Shown: positions 25,036 through 34,503, counted from the first letter of the stretch. The stretch: 53,649 nt of DNA from an uncultured Chlorobiota bacterium (GCA_947311265.1 CAMZKQ010000240.1:1-53649), one strand, 5' to 3'. The notes: a model not told the origin generated them from the letters alone. Program-made: numbers and translations.

Positions 25036-25842
25036 TTGAAAAAAATAATTTATATACTCACTTTCAGCCTATTAATATTGGGCTCTTGCGGCATATTTAC
25101 CAAAGGACATTCGCAAAATAATACAAATATTGCTAAAACCAAAAGTCAAAATATTGCAGATAGCTTAATTCATAATTACCTAGACTATAAATCATTAAAA
25201 ATTAAATTTTCGGCAGACTACCAAAGCAGAGTGCAAAAAATTAGCCTCCAAGGCACACTTAAAATTAAAAAAGATACATTTATATGGATGTCCTTATCCC
25301 CAGGAATGGGCATAGAAGCTGCCCGAGTTTTGCTTACCCCAGATAGCGTAAAATTTATAAACCGATTAAAAAAAGAATACTTTACAGGAAGTTACGACTT
25401 CTTGCAGCAAAAATATGGGCTACAACTCGATTATTTTACAGCACAAGCCATCTTCACCAACGAGTTGTTTATTTATCCCGCCAAAGCAGGAAAAGTGAAT
25501 TTAAACGATGATTTTAGCCTAGGTTCTGACTCTATCTTTAATACATTTACAAATATAATTGGAGATTCCCTTTCTCATAAAGTAAATATTGACAAGAAAA
25601 CACACAAAATAATTTCGACATTTGCAGCTATAAAAAAACAAGAAAAAACATTCGATTTACACTACAGCGATTTTGAAAAATACAACGAAAAACTATTCCC
25701 AGAAACCATAGAAATAAATGCAGAAGTGCCAAGCATGAAACGCAAATTTTTAATTTCGTACAATAAAATTTATGTAAACAAAGCCGTAAAAGCATCGTTT
25801 AAAATAGCCAATAGCTACACCAAAATTAAATTAGGAAAATGA
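25036..25842 (+). CDS. DUF4292 lipoprotein, LolB-like
   Basis: The 268-residue frame starts with TTG at 25036 (read as Met: KKIIYILTFSLLILGSCGIF). This start is right because it begins the lipoprotein signal with its LGSC box at once and no ATG is nearby. The rest matches the DUF4292 family: NYLDYKSLKIKFSADYQSRV, KKDTFIWMSLSPGMGIEAAR, LLTPDSVKFINRLKKEYFTG and a C-terminal beta region. The open half-barrel pattern of long antiparallel strands is like LolB/LolA, the lipoprotein-carrying proteins, so a lipid- or lipoprotein-binding role is a fair guess, not a demonstrated one. It overlaps the EnvC-like gene by 4 bp (ATGA), implying translational coupling. Confidence 0.8.
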   Translation: MKKIIYILTFSLLILGSCGIFTKGHSQNNTNIAKTKSQNIADSLIHNYLDYKSLKIKFSADYQSRVQKISLQGTLKIKKDTFIWMSLSPGMGIEAARVLLTPDSVKFINRLKKEYFTGSYDFLQQKYGLQLDYFTAQAIFTNELFIYPAKAGKVNLNDDFSLGSDSIFNTFTNIIGDSLSHKVNIDKKTHKIISTFAAIKKQEKTFDLHYSDFEKYNEKLFPETIEINAEVPSMKRKFLISYNKIYVNKAVKASFKIANSYTKIKLGK

Positions 25843-26981
25843 AAAAAAGCACCTTTCTAATATTAATTATAATATCCTCATTAGTAAATACTTGGGCACA
25901 AAGTAATGCCGATGAAGAACTAAAGAGAGTACAACGCCTTTTGGCACAAGCTGAAACTAAAACTAGGGCAGGAATGCAAAAATTAGCACTCACTACCCGA
26001 GAAATTCAGCTCACAGAAGCGGCTATAAATCGCCTTGCAAAAAAGATTAAAGAAAACAAAAAAATAGAAACTATAAATAAGCAAAAACTAATAAAACTAG
26101 AGGCTGAAACCAACGCCCTAAAACAAGAGTATGCCGAACTGCTTTACTACGTCTATAAAACAAGAAGTACAATTGACCAAAGTATGTATATATTTGCTGC
26201 CGAGAGTTTTACACAAGCCTATGACCGAATAAAATACCTACAGTATTTTACTGATTATAATAAATTTATGGCTAAAAAAATAGCCCAAAATGTAGATAGC
26301 CTAAAAATAATGAACGATGATTTGGATTTTGAAATCCAGACAAATATAGAACTTAACGAAAAAAAAGCAGACCGGCTAGCACTACTATATAAAAAGAAAA
26401 AAGCTAGAAAACAAGATATAAAAAAACTAGCCCAAAATAAAAACCGCCTACGAAAAGAATTAAAAGCAAAAGAAGCACTGGCCGAAAAATTGAGCAGCGG
26501 TGTTTCAGAACAAATTGAAAAAGATAAAAAAATAGAGCCGGTTAAAAAAGGTCCAAAATCTAAACTGTCAAAAAGCTTTGAGAAAAATAAAAGAAAATTA
26601 CCTTACCCCTTAAAAGGCGTTATTTCTGCTTGGTTTGGAGTGCATAAACACCCTGTATTAGAGGAAGTTACAATCCGAAACGACGGTATTGATATTACCG
26701 CAGGAAAAAATAAAACGGTAAAAGCCGTTTTTAAAGGAAAAGTATCTAAAATAATAAGCATTCCCGGGGCAAATAAAGCCGTAATTATTAAGCATGGAGA
26801 GTATTACACTGTTTACTCCAACTTGGTAACAGTTAATGTAAAGCAAAATCAGAAGGTCGCAACAGGACAAAAAATAGGAAAAGTATATTATAACAAAAAT
26901 CAACCAGAACTGAGTATTCTTAACTTTCAAATCTGGCAAGGACGCAAAAAATTAGACCCATACATGTGGCTCAAAAAATAA
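25839..26981 (+). CDS. EnvC-like murein hydrolase activator with degenerate LytM (M23) domain
   Basis: The 380-residue exported protein (signal MKKSTFLILIIISSLVNTWA) has a long coiled coil at about 20-235 and a C-terminal LytM/M23 domain from about 255. The zinc ligands of active M23 enzymes are missing. The first His/Asp region reads TIRNDGIDITAG, with Asn where the His of HxGxDI would be, and the final HxH strand reads LNFQIWQGRKKLDPY. This mirrors EnvC/NlpD of proteobacteria, which activate cell-wall amidases instead of cutting murein themselves. It follows the DUF4292 gene with a 4-bp overlap and precedes the DUF4175 gene by 6 bp. An FtsX homologue lies 15 kb away at 41871, which is relevant because EnvC is the known partner of FtsEX. 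Confidence 0.85.
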   Translation: MKKSTFLILIIISSLVNTWAQSNADEELKRVQRLLAQAETKTRAGMQKLALTTREIQLTEAAINRLAKKIKENKKIETINKQKLIKLEAETNALKQEYAELLYYVYKTRSTIDQSMYIFAAESFTQAYDRIKYLQYFTDYNKFMAKKIAQNVDSLKIMNDDLDFEIQTNIELNEKKADRLALLYKKKKARKQDIKKLAQNKNRLRKELKAKEALAEKLSSGVSEQIEKDKKIEPVKKGPKSKLSKSFEKNKRKLPYPLKGVISAWFGVHKHPVLEEVTIRNDGIDITAGKNKTVKAVFKGKVSKIISIPGANKAVIIKHGEYYTVYSNLVTVNVKQNQKVATGQKIGKVYYNKNQPELSILNFQIWQGRKKLDPYMWLKK

Positions 26982-26987
26982 AATACT

Positions 26988-29900
26988 ATGCAAGCATACA
27001 ACCAACTCACAGATAAGCTCGATAACTTTATCAGAAAGTTCTATAAAAACCGACTCCTTAGAGGCAGTATTATTGTTGCGGTATTACTTACAACAGCCTT
27101 CGTTTTTGCTGCTCTGGCAGAATACTATGGGCATTTTTCAATCCCTGTACGAACAGCAATTTTTTACAGCTTTATAGGCGGAGCACTCTATATACTTGGT
27201 AACTATGTAGTTATACCTCTCATAAAATTATTTAAACTCGGAAAAACACTCTCTTATAAAGAAGCCTCTGAAATAATTACCCAGCACTTTTCTCAAATTC
27301 AAGATAAACTATTAAACACCCTTGAGCTACACGAACTTAATAAAAATAACAAGCAGCCAGACCCTTTACTAACGGCAAGTATCGAACAAAAAATAGGACA
27401 AATCACTATTTTTCCATTTCGAAAAGCAGTTAATTATAAAGAGAATTACAAGTACCTTAAATACTTAGCAGTAGCACTGCTACTTTTCGGAGGATTACTG
27501 ATATACTCACCATCAATATTTTTTGAAAGCACCGCCAGAATCGTAAACCACTCCAACTTTTACCAACAGCCTGCCCCCTTCTCATTTCTACTTTTAAACG
27601 ACACTCTTACAGCAAAAAAAGGCGATGATTTTACCGTAAAAGTACAAATGGAAGGAGAGTATATACCTGATAATGTGAATATTACATACGGAAGTAACAC
27701 TTTTGCAATGCACAAAAAAAACAAAACTACTTTCGAGTATAATTTTAGAAACCTAAATAATTCGCTCGATTTTAAGTTGGCTGCCGAAGAATTTTCAACA
27801 AAAAATTACACCATAAAAGTTTTACCATCACCCACAGTTATCCACTTTTCTCTCTTTGCAGACGTGCCAGATTACACAGGAGAACCTGATAAAACTTATA
27901 AAAATACAGGAGACTTAACAGTCCCTTACGGCACAAAATTAAACTGGAACTTTATTACTAAAAATATAAGTAAATTAAGTTTCACCGCCAACGATTCTCT
28001 TACTAGCTTAGCCGATAAAAATGGAGATATTTTTTCAATCTCAAAAAAAGCAAAAGCCTCTTTCGACTACTCCATCACAATAGAAAACGAATTTTTCTCT
28101 GGCGAGAAATTAGTAGAATATAACATCACAGTTGTACCAGATTTATTTCCGGCAATACAGGTTAATGAACTAAAAGACTCTGCCAACTTTTTCCTCACTT
28201 ACTTCCGGGGAAATATTGGCGACGATTATGGCGTGCGTAGGCTGACGTTTAATTACCGGATTATCAACCCCGAATCAAATACGCAAAGCTCAGCAGCTTA
28301 CGAAAAACTAAATATACAGATAACTCCTTCCTTACTAAAGCAAGAATTTTACTATCTCTTTAATTTTTCTGATATAAAAATCCCGGAAGGGAAAGTGGCA
28401 GAATATTTTTTCCAAGTTTGGGATAACGATGGGGTGAGAGGAAGCAAATCGTCCAGAACAGAAATTAACCAATTTAAAGTCCCTAGCTATTCTGAAATTA
28501 CTCAAATGCAAGAGCAAGCCAACAATGAAATTCAAGAAAATGTTGAAAAAGCAGCCAGCTTAGCAAAAGAATTACAGAAAGAAATTGCTAAAATGAGGCA
28601 AAAATCATTAAACGGAGAAATGTCCGATTGGGAGCAGAACCAAATGCTCAAAAATATAATGGAAAAACAAAGCCAGTTGCAAGACATTATTCAGCAAAAT
28701 GCTGAAAAAAATAAAGCCAAAAACCAAATGCAAAATGAAATGTCCGAAGAAGAAAAAGCTCTGCTCGAAAAGCAAAAGCAAATAGAAGAACTCATGGAAA
28801 ATGTAATGACCGATGAAATGAAAGACTTACTAAAACAAATTGAAGAATTACAAAACAATTTTGATAAGAAAAAGCTAGATGAAATTTCGGAAGAAATGGA
28901 AATGTCTATGGAGGATATGCAAAAACAGTTGGATAGAAACCTTGAAATGTTGAAGCGTTTTGAAGTAGAACAAAAAGTAGATAATATAATTAATGAATTA
29001 GAAGAACTTGCCGAAGAACAAGAAGAGCTTGCACAAGATACTGAAAATAAGCTAGATACAAAAAAAAATCTGGAAGATAAGCAAAAACAACTCAATGAAA
29101 AATTTAAGAAACTTAATGAAGAATATAAGAAAGCACAGGAAATGAACGAGGAATTAAAATCGCCTATGGATATGGACGAAATGGCAGAAGACCAAGAGGC
29201 AATCGAAGAAGATATGGGCGATTCAGAAGAAAAATTATCGAAAGGTAAGAATAAAAAGGCCTCAAAATCACAAAAATCAGCCGCTAAAAAAATGAAAAAA
29301 TTAGGCAAAAAAATGAAATCCATGATGGAAGCAAATAGTGCCGAAGAGAAAACCGAAAGCATAGAAAATCTCAGGCAAATAGCAGACAATTTAATTACTT
29401 TCTCCTTTCGCCAAGAGGAATTAATGGCTAACATTAAAGGTGTTTACATGAACGACCCAAAATACCTAGAATATACCAAAGACCAACTCAACCTAAACGA
29501 TGATTTTTCCGTAATTAGAGATTCCCTATACGCATTGGCAGAACGTGTGCCACAGATAAATACAACCGTATCAAAAGAAGTATTATCCATCGAAAAAAAT
29601 GCCAAAAAAAGTGCCAAAGCACTCGATAGTAGAAAGAAAAGACTAGCACAAATTCGCCAGCAAGAAACAATGACTTCGGCAAATAACTTGGCACTACTGC
29701 TTTCGCAGATTCTTGAACAAATGCAAAACCAACAAGATGGCGATGGGGAGGGCGGAGAAGGAAAACCCAAACCCGGAAAAGGAAAACCCGGCAAAGGAAA
29801 ATCTGGGCAAGGCGGAAAGCCATCAATGGCAGGCATGAAAAGCATGCAGAAATCATTGAAAAAACAGCTCGAAGAAATGCTAAAACAAATGAAAGAAGGC

Positions 29901-30371
29901 GGCAAAAATCCCGGAGGAAAAGGAGGGCAAGGCACAATGGGAAGCAAAGGCGATAAAATGATAGCAAAAATGTTGGCACAACAAGAAATTTTACGACAAA
30001 TGCTTAAAGACATGAAAGCTAAAAATAACCTTAGCCCAGGCACACAGCGTATCCTAAACGAAATAGACAAGATGGCAGAACAGAACGAAAAAGATTTTGT
30101 AAACAAGAAAATAACCCCAGAACTACTACGCCGACAAAAAATGATTACAACAAGAATGCTCGAAGCAGAAAAAGCAGAAGACGAAAGAGAACAAGACAAG
30201 AAAAGAAAATCTGCACAAGGCAAAGAAAAAAAATACCAGTCGCCAGAAGACTTCTTTAAAGAGAAAAATAACAACCAAGGGTTTAAAGAAAACCTATACC
30301 AAAACTCACTCAAAATGAGAAATTTTTACAAAAGTTTATACGATAATTACGCTGATAAAATAAACCAATAA
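26988..30371 (+). CDS. DUF4175 family large membrane-anchored coiled-coil protein
   Basis: The 1127-residue protein has three N-terminal hydrophobic helices (about 27-49, 56-80 and 158-180). A beta-rich, probably extracytoplasmic region follows at about 195-500 (FSLFADVPDYTGEPDKTYKN, FFLTYFRGNIGDDYGVRRLT). Next come several hundred residues of Glu/Lys/Gln/Met-rich coiled coil (about 505-800), a Gly/Lys/Pro-rich spacer (about 915-985) and a charged C-terminal helix region. Databases call this DUF4175 and give no function. The size, topology and position directly after the EnvC-like gene suggest a structural envelope component spanning from the inner membrane. It ends exactly where ybeY begins (TAA then ATG), so it is likely co-transcribed with it. 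Confidence 0.82.
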   Translation: MQAYNQLTDKLDNFIRKFYKNRLLRGSIIVAVLLTTAFVFAALAEYYGHFSIPVRTAIFYSFIGGALYILGNYVVIPLIKLFKLGKTLSYKEASEIITQHFSQIQDKLLNTLELHELNKNNKQPDPLLTASIEQKIGQITIFPFRKAVNYKENYKYLKYLAVALLLFGGLLIYSPSIFFESTARIVNHSNFYQQPAPFSFLLLNDTLTAKKGDDFTVKVQMEGEYIPDNVNITYGSNTFAMHKKNKTTFEYNFRNLNNSLDFKLAAEEFSTKNYTIKVLPSPTVIHFSLFADVPDYTGEPDKTYKNTGDLTVPYGTKLNWNFITKNISKLSFTANDSLTSLADKNGDIFSISKKAKASFDYSITIENEFFSGEKLVEYNITVVPDLFPAIQVNELKDSANFFLTYFRGNIGDDYGVRRLTFNYRIINPESNTQSSAAYEKLNIQITPSLLKQEFYYLFNFSDIKIPEGKVAEYFFQVWDNDGVRGSKSSRTEINQFKVPSYSEITQMQEQANNEIQENVEKAASLAKELQKEIAKMRQKSLNGEMSDWEQNQMLKNIMEKQSQLQDIIQQNAEKNKAKNQMQNEMSEEEKALLEKQKQIEELMENVMTDEMKDLLKQIEELQNNFDKKKLDEISEEMEMSMEDMQKQLDRNLEMLKRFEVEQKVDNIINELEELAEEQEELAQDTENKLDTKKNLEDKQKQLNEKFKKLNEEYKKAQEMNEELKSPMDMDEMAEDQEAIEEDMGDSEEKLSKGKNKKASKSQKSAAKKMKKLGKKMKSMMEANSAEEKTESIENLRQIADNLITFSFRQEELMANIKGVYMNDPKYLEYTKDQLNLNDDFSVIRDSLYALAERVPQINTTVSKEVLSIEKNAKKSAKALDSRKKRLAQIRQQETMTSANNLALLLSQILEQMQNQQDGDGEGGEGKPKPGKGKPGKGKSGQGGKPSMAGMKSMQKSLKKQLEEMLKQMKEGGKNPGGKGGQGTMGSKGDKMIAKMLAQQEILRQMLKDMKAKNNLSPGTQRILNEIDKMAEQNEKDFVNKKITPELLRRQKMITTRMLEAEKAEDEREQDKKRKSAQGKEKKYQSPEDFFKEKNNNQGFKENLYQNSLKMRNFYKSLYDNYADKINQ

Positions 30372-30806
30372 ATGGCAATATTTTTCTATAAAGAAGAAAC
30401 AAAATTTGAACTTCAACAAAAAATGAAATTCAAACGATGGATTAGGGCAACAATCCAAGAAGAAAAAAGCAAAACAGGCGACCTTACATTCGTCTTTTGC
30501 TCCGATGAGTACCTTCTGCAAATGAACAACCAGTACCTTTCGCACGACTATTATACCGACGTAATTACCTTCGATTACACCGAAGAAGACCAAATTACAG
30601 GCGATATTTTTATCAGCATAGACCGTGTAAAAGACAATGCAAAAGCACTGGAAATTGAATTTCAGAAAGAACTACAGCGAGTAATTATACATGGCGTTCT
30701 GCACCTTTTAGGATACAAAGACAAAACAAAAATAGAAATTAGAAAGATGCGGCAGAAAGAAAATTATTACATTGCCAAAATTACCCAATTCCAAAAGAAA
30801 AAATAG
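30372..30806 (+). CDS. ybeY: Endoribonuclease YbeY (rRNA maturation factor)
   Basis: The 144-residue protein belongs to the YbeY/UPF0054 metalloprotein family acting in 16S rRNA 3'-end maturation and ribosome quality control. The metal-site motif is H107-GVL-H111-LLGYKD117. The third ligand, His in E. coli YbeY, is replaced by Asp117. I believe this Asp variant is common in Bacteroidota, and Asp can still bind metal. Upstream blocks are normal (VFCSDEYLLQMNNQYLSHDY, TDVITFDY, GDIFIS). The start directly abuts the stop of the DUF4175 gene. mnmG follows after 55 bp. Confidence 0.9.
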   Translation: MAIFFYKEETKFELQQKMKFKRWIRATIQEEKSKTGDLTFVFCSDEYLLQMNNQYLSHDYYTDVITFDYTEEDQITGDIFISIDRVKDNAKALEIEFQKELQRVIIHGVLHLLGYKDKTKIEIRKMRQKENYYIAKITQFQKKK

Positions 30807-30861
30807 AGTAGGGGACTACCCTTTTTTATCAAAATAAAAATAAAAAAAAGAGAAACAAAGA

Positions 30862-32733
30862 ATGACAAAATACGATATAATTGTAGTAGGAGCAGGGCAC
30901 GCCGGTAGCGAAGCCGCCGTTGCAAGTGCAAAGCTCGGAGCAAAAACATTGCTCATAACTGCAAATATGAACAATATCGCACAAATGTCCTGCAACCCAG
31001 CAGTAGGAGGCGTTGCCAAAGGGCAAATAGTGAGAGAAATAGATGCCCTCGGCGGGCAAATGGGAATCATAGCCGACAAAACAAGCATACAATTCCGTAT
31101 GCTCAATCGCTCCAAAGGCCCCGCCATGTGGAGCCCCAGAGTACAATCCGACAGAATGCAATTCTCCGCCCAATGGCGTACCGTACTCGAAAATACCGAT
31201 AACCTCGATATGTGGCAAGACATGGTTTCAGGACTGCTTATCGAAGATAAAAAAATCTACGGCGTAAGAACAAAATTAGGCGTAGAATTTACCGCCCAAG
31301 CCGTAATCCTTACCAACGGTACTTTCCTAAACGGCTTAATGCACGTAGGAAAATCCAAAGCCAAAGGCGGCAGAATTTCAGAAGCCGCCTCCTACGGACT
31401 CTCCGAAGAACTCGACGGCGTAGGCATTCCGCTTGGGCGGATGAAAACAGGAACACCTGCTCGATTAGATGGAAGAACCATAAATTTTGAGGTGTTAGAA
31501 GAACAAAAAGGCGAAGAGAAAAATACAGGATTTTCCTTCCTACCCAATATAGAAAATAACCTAAAGCAACGAAGTTGCTACATCACCCACACCAACGCCA
31601 CCGCCCATAACGTACTCCGAACAGGCTTCGACGATTCGCCCCTTTTTAACGGGCAAATACAAGGACTCGGACCACGCTACTGCCCCAGTATTGAAGACAA
31701 ATTAGTAACCTTTGCAGGAAGAGATGCACACCAACTTTTCCTCGAACCCGAAGGCGAAACTACACACGAATACTATGTAAATGGATTTTCCTCATCGTTG
31801 CCACTGCAAGTGCAATTCGATGCCTTGCGGAAAATGAAAGGCTTAGAAAACGTAAAAATGTACCGACCAGGTTACGCCATAGAGTACGATTATTTCGACC
31901 CATCGTACCTCAATCATACATTAGAATCTAAAATTGTATCAGGGCTTTTTCTGGCAGGGCAAGTAAATGGCACAACAGGCTACGAAGAAGCCGCCGCACA
32001 AGGACTTATGGCAGGCATAAATGCCGCAAGAAAACGACAAGGAAAAGACGAATTTATACTGCGAAGAGACCAAGCATATATTGGCGTTTTAATTGACGAC
32101 CTTGTAACCAAAGGCGTAAACGAACCTTACCGAATGTTTACATCTAGAGCAGAATACCGTATCTTGCTTCGGCAAGATAATGCCGATTTGCGTTTAACCG
32201 AGCTTGGATTTTCAATAGGACTTGCTGATAATTTCAGAAATGAAAGAGTCATCAAAAAACAGAAAATGATAAATACTGTAGTTGATTTTTTTACAAAATA
32301 TAGCATAGCACCTTCCGAAGCAGACCCCATTTTAAAAGACCAAAATTCGCCTTTGCTTTCGCAGAAGAAAAAAATAATCAACCTAATACTTCGCCCTGAA
32401 ATCAATATATTTCATTTTGTGGGAAGAGTTTGGGACTTTGACTTGTTAATTAAAGAATTTGCCGATTTGCAAAAAGAAGTCTTAGAAGAAGCCAATATCC
32501 TGATGAAATATCAAGGCTATATAGAGAGAGAAAAGCTATTGGCAGAAAAATCATTGCGGTTGGAATATGTGAAAATTCCTGATGCCTTTGATTACTCAAA
32601 ATTACAATCCATCTCCAACGAAGCACGAGCAAAATTGGATAAAATTAGACCCAAAAATATAGGACAAGCCTCTCGTATTTCCGGAGTTTCGCCTTCTGAT
32701 ATTAGTGTGTTGCTTATATTTTTAGGAAGATAA
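30862..32733 (+). CDS. mnmG: tRNA uridine-5-carboxymethylaminomethyl modification enzyme MnmG (GidA)
   Basis: The 623-residue FAD protein works with MnmE to modify U34 of certain tRNAs. The N-terminal dinucleotide-binding motif is VVGAGHAGSEAAVASAKLG. Other hallmarks are MSCNPAVGGVAKGQIVREID, RSKGPAMWSPRVQSDR, GRMKTGTPARLDGRTI, YCPSIEDK, and the C-terminal SRAEYRILLRQDNADLRLT and RISGVSPSDISVLLIFL. Length is typical. In many bacteria mnmG (gidA) lies close to the replication origin. Here a parS-like palindrome begins 46 bp after its stop. Confidence 0.96.
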   Translation: MTKYDIIVVGAGHAGSEAAVASAKLGAKTLLITANMNNIAQMSCNPAVGGVAKGQIVREIDALGGQMGIIADKTSIQFRMLNRSKGPAMWSPRVQSDRMQFSAQWRTVLENTDNLDMWQDMVSGLLIEDKKIYGVRTKLGVEFTAQAVILTNGTFLNGLMHVGKSKAKGGRISEAASYGLSEELDGVGIPLGRMKTGTPARLDGRTINFEVLEEQKGEEKNTGFSFLPNIENNLKQRSCYITHTNATAHNVLRTGFDDSPLFNGQIQGLGPRYCPSIEDKLVTFAGRDAHQLFLEPEGETTHEYYVNGFSSSLPLQVQFDALRKMKGLENVKMYRPGYAIEYDYFDPSYLNHTLESKIVSGLFLAGQVNGTTGYEEAAAQGLMAGINAARKRQGKDEFILRRDQAYIGVLIDDLVTKGVNEPYRMFTSRAEYRILLRQDNADLRLTELGFSIGLADNFRNERVIKKQKMINTVVDFFTKYSIAPSEADPILKDQNSPLLSQKKKIINLILRPEINIFHFVGRVWDFDLLIKEFADLQKEVLEEANILMKYQGYIEREKLLAEKSLRLEYVKIPDAFDYSKLQSISNEARAKLDKIRPKNIGQASRISGVSPSDISVLLIFLGR

Positions 32734-32778
32734 ATAAATAAAAATCCTGCAATTCGCTGAAATTGTAGTCGTTAGTTT

Positions 32779-32800
32779 AAGTGTTCCACGTGGAACACTT
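32779..32800. other. parS-like centromere site 1 (perfect palindrome)
   Basis: The core TGTTCCACGTGGAACA (32782-32797) is a perfect 16-bp palindrome, extended by three paired bases on each side. It is the same core as parS of Pseudomonas and differs from the Bacillus parS TGTTTCACGTGAAACA at one symmetric position pair. It lies between mnmG and ade. Confidence 0.75.
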
Positions 32801-32821
32801 TTTATATAAAATAGAAATAAA

Positions 32822-34447
32822 ATGAAATCAATAAAAGGAAATATTATAGACGTTGTAGGCAAACAAATCTATACAGGTGAAATTTTTTATGAGAATGGCA
32901 AGCTCGTTCGGATTGAGAAAAAAAAGGTAGAAGAGCAAATTTATATCTTACCTGGGCTTATAGATGCACACATTCATATAGAAAGTTCAATGCTTGTGCC
33001 AGTACAATTTGCAAGGCTGGCAGTTCGCCACGGAACAACATCGGTAGTTGCCGACCCACACGAAATAGCAAATGTGTTGGGCGTATTTGGGGTGGATTAT
33101 ATGATAGATAATGCCTCTAAAACACCGTTCAAATTTAACTGGGGAGCACCCTCTTGCGTTCCAGCAACAGGCTTTGAAACCTCTGGGGCAGAGTTAAATC
33201 CCAAGCATATTGCAGAACTTTTGGGGCGAAAAGAAATCGTTTGCCTATCCGAAATGATGAATTTTCCGGCAGTAATCGGGCAAGACAAAGCAACAGTAGC
33301 CATGCTAAATGCAAGCAAAGCAAACAGCAAACCTATTGATGGGCATGCACCTATGCTTACAGGAAAAACCTTGCAGGCTTACGCCGAAGGCGGAATTACT
33401 ACCGACCACGAAAGCTCAACAATAAAAGAAGCTGAGGAAAAAATAGCATTGGGCATAAAGCTGCTCATCAGAGAAGGAAGTGCTGCCAAGAATTTTGAAC
33501 AACTTTATCCTTTAATAGATAAATATCCCACCGAAGTAATGCTATGCTCGGACGATAGACACCCCGACGACTTAGAAGAAGAACATGTTAGCTCTTTTGT
33601 GAAAAGAGCACTGGATAAAGGCTGCGATTTTTTCAATACCCTGCGTGCTGCCACTTATAACCCGGTAAAACACTACAATTTAGATGCCGGGTTATTACAA
33701 GAAAACGATGCTGCTGATTTTATTGTAGTGGATAATTTAAAAGATTTTAATGTGCTAAAAACTGTAATTTTGGGTGAAACTGTTTTTGATAATGATAAAG
33801 TACTTTTGCCAAATATAGAATCTGACATTGTGAATTATTTCAATAGAAAAGAAATAAAACAGGAGGATATAAAACTACCTGCCCAGAGCTCTAAAATACG
33901 AGTAATAAAAGCCATTGATGGCGATTTGCTTACCACACAGTTTGTTGCTGACACTAAAATTATTGATGGTTTTGCTGTTTCAAATACAGGAACAGATGTC
34001 CTGAAAATTGTTGTAATAAATAGGTACGATGCAACTGCCAAGCCAGTCATAGGTTTTATTAATGGCTTTGATTTGAAAAAAGGAGCTATTTGTGGAAGCA
34101 TTGCACACGATAGTCACAACCTTATCGCCGTAGGCGTTTCCGATGAAGATATAGTAAATGCCGTTAATTCTGTGGTGAAGCATAAAGGGGGAATTGCTTT
34201 TGTATGTGGAGATACAAATTCGATTCTACCACTTCCTGTGGCGGGCTTAATGTCGGAAGAAGATGGTAAAATTGTTTCTGAAAAATATTCTAAAATAAAT
34301 AAAATTCCTGGTGAGTATGGCTGCAAATTAAATAGCCCATTTATGACCTTATCATTCATGGCATTGCTCGTTATTCCTGAACTTAAAATTGGAGATAAAG
34401 GCTTGTTTGACGGTTCTAAATTTAGCTTTACAAATTTATTTGTTTAG
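32822..34447 (+). CDS. ade: Adenine deaminase (Ade)
   Basis: The 541-residue protein converts adenine to hypoxanthine. It has the amidohydrolase metal site in GLIDAHIHIESSMLVP, ADPHEIANVLG, the metal-bridging Glu region CLSEMMNFPAVIG, GHAPMLTGKTLQAY and CSDDRHPDDLEEEHV. The C-terminal Ade-specific domain (about 340-541) includes GFINGFDLKKGAICGSIAHD, SHNLIAVG and LPLPVAGLMS. Length matches bacterial Ade, not the shorter AMP- or adenosine-deaminase folds. It is flanked on both sides by parS-like palindromes. With the nucleoside importer, RpiB and DeoC it suggests purine salvage. Confidence 0.93.
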   Translation: MKSIKGNIIDVVGKQIYTGEIFYENGKLVRIEKKKVEEQIYILPGLIDAHIHIESSMLVPVQFARLAVRHGTTSVVADPHEIANVLGVFGVDYMIDNASKTPFKFNWGAPSCVPATGFETSGAELNPKHIAELLGRKEIVCLSEMMNFPAVIGQDKATVAMLNASKANSKPIDGHAPMLTGKTLQAYAEGGITTDHESSTIKEAEEKIALGIKLLIREGSAAKNFEQLYPLIDKYPTEVMLCSDDRHPDDLEEEHVSSFVKRALDKGCDFFNTLRAATYNPVKHYNLDAGLLQENDAADFIVVDNLKDFNVLKTVILGETVFDNDKVLLPNIESDIVNYFNRKEIKQEDIKLPAQSSKIRVIKAIDGDLLTTQFVADTKIIDGFAVSNTGTDVLKIVVINRYDATAKPVIGFINGFDLKKGAICGSIAHDSHNLIAVGVSDEDIVNAVNSVVKHKGGIAFVCGDTNSILPLPVAGLMSEEDGKIVSEKYSKINKIPGEYGCKLNSPFMTLSFMALLVIPELKIGDKGLFDGSKFSFTNLFV

Positions 34448-34503
34448 TGTATTATGAAAAATAAAATAGCCTAACTTGTTAATAATCTGATATATCTATA
34501 AAG

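Noticed and set aside
28691..30313. Long Ser/Phe-rich open frames on the minus strand opposite the DUF4175 gene
   Set aside because: They are the antisense reading of Glu/Lys/Gln-rich coiled-coil codons, have biased composition and no family resemblance; the + strand protein explains the region.
32734..32760. Hairpin CTGCAATT/AATTGTAG after mnmG as a terminator
   Set aside because: The stem is weak and no T tract follows it.
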